Below are positions 60,880-64,000 of a DNA stretch of 64,000 nt, piece after piece (within the stretch, counting starts at the first letter, position 1; each line of letters starts with the position of its first letter). A model generated the notes under the pieces. That model did no database searches. It had not been told where the DNA came from and worked only from the letters and a program-made list of their open reading frames with translations. The stretch covers positions 83,657,093 to 83,721,092 of the forward strand of contig OX344763.1 of NCBI GenBank assembly GCA_947034895.1, in the 5' to 3' direction. A program made the position numbers and the translations under genes. Source of the stretch: Rhytidiadelphus loreus (taxonomy: Eukaryota; Streptophyta; Bryopsida; Hypnales; Hylocomiaceae).

Positions 60880-60964
60880 ACTCTATTAGACGAACGGGCC
60901 CCTCTACTAGACGTCGAGTTTGTCGAGTTGTCGAGTTGTCCGGGTAGACAACCCTGCCTACTTG
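60880..60964 (-). repeat. Right subterminal motifs, terminal inverted repeat and target duplication
   Basis: GTCGAGTTGTCGAGTTGTC words (about 60913-60940), the terminal repeat ending ACAACCCTG at 60956, then CCTACTTG (60957-60964). Confidence 0.95.
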
Positions 60965-61154
60965 TACTTGCGAAGACTTTGTTACTATGAGTTCAGCTGC
61001 ACTTGGTAGCAAGAAATCATGGGGGAATTGCAAGCATGTGTATTACGTCTTTAGATTTGTATGCAAAGCCAATTCTAAAGATGACAAGTATATCCATGCT
61101 CCAAGTCTGAGCTTCAATGAAGTGAAGTTACTTCTTCAAAATAGCAATCTATAG
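60957..61154 (+). pseudogene. Severed SWIM-finger tail of the MULE-like gene
   Basis: Directly after the hAT element the frame continues as TCEDFVTMSSAALGS, then WGNCKHVYYVFRF and finishes near TAG 61152-61154. Together with 36535 it gives C-x-C-x(n)-C-x-H, the SWIM zinc finger. It has no start of its own. Confidence 0.8.
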
Positions 61155-62105
61155 ATGTTGTGTAGACATCTAGTAGTAGATAGTGAAATTACCACCAATT
61201 TTGTTTAGAGGTGGATAAGTAATGATTCATTGTCCTAGCTCTAACATGCTTCAAAGGCTAATCACTTGAAAGGAAGAATAGTTTGTTCAAGGACTCCTAG
61301 GACTTATTTTAATCATTTGTAAAACCTTAAACATAAAAAAAAATACATAAAAAAAGATGAACTCAGCAAGACTATAGTGTGTTGTAATTTGGGTGAAGTA
61401 TTATAGTTCTACAAATGATTTGGGAAGATGCTCTTTGGTTTCAAGGGACACATTATTGTGACCAAAAAACATTGTTGAAGTGATTGTTCCATAGTTTTGT
61501 AGTGAATAATAATGGCCTTTAGGATTCTAAATAGCTCTAAATGATGGAAAATTTTGTTGTTGCATAAATTATTACATTTCTACAAATGACCTCTAAGATG
61601 GCATTGGATTCCGAGGAGCATTGAAGCGGTGCAAAATTAGATAAAAAAAAGCTTCCAAATGAACAATACAAACCCTAACAATCTTAATAAATTAATGTCA
61701 TTCATAAACTATAAACCTAAACCAAAAAATTAAATTTTGGAGGATATATAGCAAAATTAAAATGAAGACTTATTTGTATGGATGATGGATGGATGATAAA
61801 TGAATGATGGATGGATGATAAATGGATGACATATGTAAGGTTCATTCATATAGCATGTCTATGGATGTAATAATCTTTGTTGAAAAAAATTGAGTGTGTA
61901 TTTATAATATAAAATTTACAAAGTTTTTACTAAATTTTTCCTTTTTTGGATTTCTAACATTACTATTTTGGGATCTGACAAAACTATTTATTATTCTGAC
62001 ATGTCTATTTTTAGTATATATTCTTGTTATGAGCCCTCAAATCTAATTGCTCATTGCTCAATGCTCAATGCTCGCCGCTCCCTGCTCACATGGTAGCGTC
62101 GTTGC
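61155..62105. other. AT-rich non-coding stretch
   Basis: Contains a short ATGGATGGATGATAAATG microrepeat (about 61775-61830) and a TGCTCAATGCTCAATGCTC run (about 62050-62090). No gene is supported. Confidence 0.6.
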
Positions 62106-62109
62106 CAAC

Positions 62110-63382
62110 CAGTGTTCTTGATGACGTGCAAACTGAACTGATAAGCATTTTGCCCAAATGTCCCCCAATTTACCAAGCTCTCCCCTACCTAATGGCCATG
62201 TTTAAATAGCATAAAAGCAAATACTGCTGGTTGACAAACGCTTATAGAACGGGGTTTTCCAATATCGCTACTTTGTTAACTTTAACTTCCAATGCGATGC
62301 TAGAAACCATACAGCAATGGGCTGCAGTTATAGAAACTGGTTATGCTAATTTCTTAAACACCAATACAACCATGTATTGGTGCATTGACTCTGTGTTGGA
62401 GGCCACGTTAAATCTACCAGCCAAAATCCACGATGTATTTGTTGCAGACATTACACAATGCTATGAATCTATCCCATTGCAAGGCCAGGACAACCTTTTA
62501 GATGCAATTGCATTCATAACAAGGGTTGCTTACAAACAAGCCAGCAAACTCCACCCCCATGCAACCACAACAATGTGGATCCGGATTGATAGAAATGGGA
62601 TCCCTGCTGCGGCAAAATGGTCGACAACTCGTCCATCCAACACAAACTGGTTTCCCCTCTGCTCTGATCAACTAATCAGTCTGCACGCATGGCTCATGAA
62701 GAATTGTTTCATCACGCTTGGAGATCGCGTTTGGAGACAAGGCATGGATATTCCAATGGGATTTTCATGTTCACCTGTGTGGTGCAACATGTATCTCATG
62801 TCCTATGAAATTAAGTTTATTCAACGGCTTGCCAAGCTTGGTCAAAAAGATATTCTTGCTCAATTCCAATGTGCTTTCCGATACATTGATGATTTATGCC
62901 TCATTAATGTTGGCAATCCACGGCAATTTCTTGCACAAGAACAACCACGAATTGAAACCAACCCTTTCTAGATTTATCCGCTGGGCATTCTCCGCATCAA
63001 GGAGGAAACAACCAAGTTCTCTAAAACAGACCCTACACGGGGGATACAAGTACATTTTATGAATGAAGAATTTTTGGTTAATGAAACCTTTCTTGAAAGA
63101 TACACGTTTCAGAAATATGACAAGAGAAGGAATTTACTGTTTCCATACACACAATACATCAAATTCAGGTCCAATAGACCGATTCATTAGGCATACAATA
63201 TCGCCATCTCACAAGTGCTTCCAATTTTGTACATCTCCAATATGGATGATGTGGCAATCAACGAAATTCAACAAGTTGTCAACACTATGGTCAACAATGG
63301 CTTCAAGTGAGACTGCTTAGTCAAAAGCATCCGCAACTTCCTAAACAAAGGACCCTTTCTAGTGGTCAAAATCAATCTATAG
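62110..63382 (+). pseudogene. Decayed reverse transcriptase (non-LTR/Penelope-like appearance)
   Basis: One frame spans about 62110-63382 with stops at TAG 62207, TAG 62969, TAG 63188 and TGA 63308. Palm motifs: motif A VADITQCYESIPL, motif B DIPMGFSCSPVWCNMYL, motif C FRYIDDLCLIN. The C-terminal part has RNLLFPYTQYIKFRSNRPIH and ISQVLPILYIS. The layout matches stand-alone RT-like genes I associate with green-lineage genomes; the exact clade is uncertain. No integrase, endonuclease or terminal repeats were seen, so it is probably a truncated copy. Confidence 0.7.
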
Positions 63383-64000
63383 CATATTTGTAATTCACTG
63401 TAAGTCTTTTTACTTCACTAGGACATTTTAGAAGAATTACCATGAAGTTTGAGCCTGGTATGCACCTCTATAGGAGTGTGGCATACCAATGCCAAACTCC
63501 TATATATGGTTGCATCACTAGGGGTGGTGGAGGGTCTTTATCTTTTTCTTTTTCTTTAGCAAATTATCATGTAGTAATTTCCAAATATTCAAGTACACAC
63601 TTAGATTCTACATTTTGCAATGTGAAAGTAAGCTTGGTGCTTTTACCATGGGGAATAATTAAAATTCCTCACAGAATGTCATAAATCCCAAATATTAAAG
63701 CCACTTTCTATTTTTCTATTTTTTGCACATTATATAGTATGAATTTAATTTTGTGAATTTTTTAGTGACATTTATGGACTGAAAAATTAAACCAGTATTA
63801 TGCCAATGGTTTATACAAGTATTTAAAATTCCATGGTTCTTTTTATAAGAGCCTATCTACTATGGAATGTTTTCAAACATGAGATTGATTATGTCTCTCT
63901 AATCTGTGGTTGGGGACATACCTTACATAGACAATTAAAATTAAAAAGTATTTAAGGCTTATTGGTGGAAAACCATCCACCCACCCACTATGGGTGGGGT
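63383..64000. other. Non-coding end of window
   Basis: AT-rich. It contains an inverted pair TGCACCTCTATAGGAGTGTG / CCAAACTCCTATATATGG near 63460-63510 and ends in a CCACCCACTATGGGTGGG palindrome (about 63980-63998). No gene is supported. Confidence 0.6.

Larger units (their letters stand above)
36536..60956. mobile_element. Giant hAT transposon, 24,421 bp, with cargo genes
   Basis: The left end is CAGGGTTGTCT and the right end is its exact complement AGACAACCCTG. Both sides carry the same 8 bp, CCTACTTG (36528-36535 and 60957-60964). CAGGG-type ends with an 8-bp target duplication are diagnostic of hAT elements. The element encodes its own hAT transposase (37336-40623) plus a WCHI-domain gene (42473-44050), a kinase (47679-49319), a second WCHI gene (54255-55748) and a WCHI-RING gene (57694-60174). 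Removing the element and one duplication restores an in-frame SWIM finger. Its size is far above the few kb usual for hAT elements. The cargo and internal duplications are described separately. Confidence 0.95.

Noticed and set aside
3643..63310. A changed nuclear genetic code with TAA/TAG as Gln
   Set aside because: Long genes (1095 and 826 codons) lack any in-frame TAR, and TGA also interrupts genes. Decay is simpler, though kept as an open question in the findings.

Overview
This 64 kb window comes from a plant-type nuclear genome made almost entirely of nested, partly decayed mobile elements. The genes have short GT-AG introns, telo-box-like AAACCCTA motifs occur in leaders, and the families present (hAT/DUF659, MULE with SWIM finger, DUF7869, plant FCP1-type phosphatase) suit a streptophyte. 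A seed-free plant or charophycean alga is my low-confidence guess. No ordinary housekeeping gene was recognised.

Left part, 1-10 kb: a minus-strand, at least 11-exon gene encodes a ParB-like domain (GNHR motif) followed by a beta-class N4/N6 DNA-methylase-like domain (DPPY-like motif, then motif I). Its 3' end lies outside the window. It carries a stop and frameshifts, a MITE, a 116-bp tandem array in intron 1, and a 3.9 kb non-coding insertion.

Middle, 10.7-36.5 kb: a plus-strand MULE-like transposase gene starts at about 10.7 kb, has a 22.4 kb intron (12867-35315) and resumes at 35316. Inside the intron lie a DUF7869-type gene split by a MITE, an array of quasi-palindromic 24-mers, a small ORF split by a CACTA-type MITE, a 5.6 kb long-inverted-repeat element holding a head-to-head satellite, a second ParB-like/methylase-like gene, and an FCP1-like phosphatase gene. 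The same palindromic 24-mer sits in front of the DUF7869 gene and inside introns of the second ParB gene and the FCP1-like gene, so these may be parts of one larger element.

Main discovery, 36536-60956: a 24,421-bp hAT transposon with 11-bp terminal inverted repeats (CAGGGTTGTCT) and a perfect 8-bp target duplication (CCTACTTG). It is inserted exactly between the CxC and CxH halves of the MULE gene's SWIM zinc finger. It carries a hAT transposase with D, D and E catalytic candidates, three diverged paralogues of an unrecognised domain with a WCHI motif (two with coiled-coil tails, one with a RING-H2 finger), and a protein kinase. Arrays of a GC-rich 14-mer (GGGCGAC-YN-CGGGT) lie inside both element ends and 0.16-0.7 kb upstream of all five genes, always in the same sense relative to transcription. 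The core (about 41.3-57.1 kb) is a degenerate giant inverted duplication centred near 49.15 kb.

Right part: the severed SWIM tail (60957-61154), about 1 kb without recognised content, and a decayed reverse transcriptase of non-LTR/Penelope-like appearance (62.1-63.4 kb). Many genes in the window carry isolated in-frame stops (16 TAA/TAG, 5 TGA). Cytosine-deamination decay is the simplest explanation, though three of the five genes in the giant hAT carry exactly one TAA or TAG each and no frameshift I could see.
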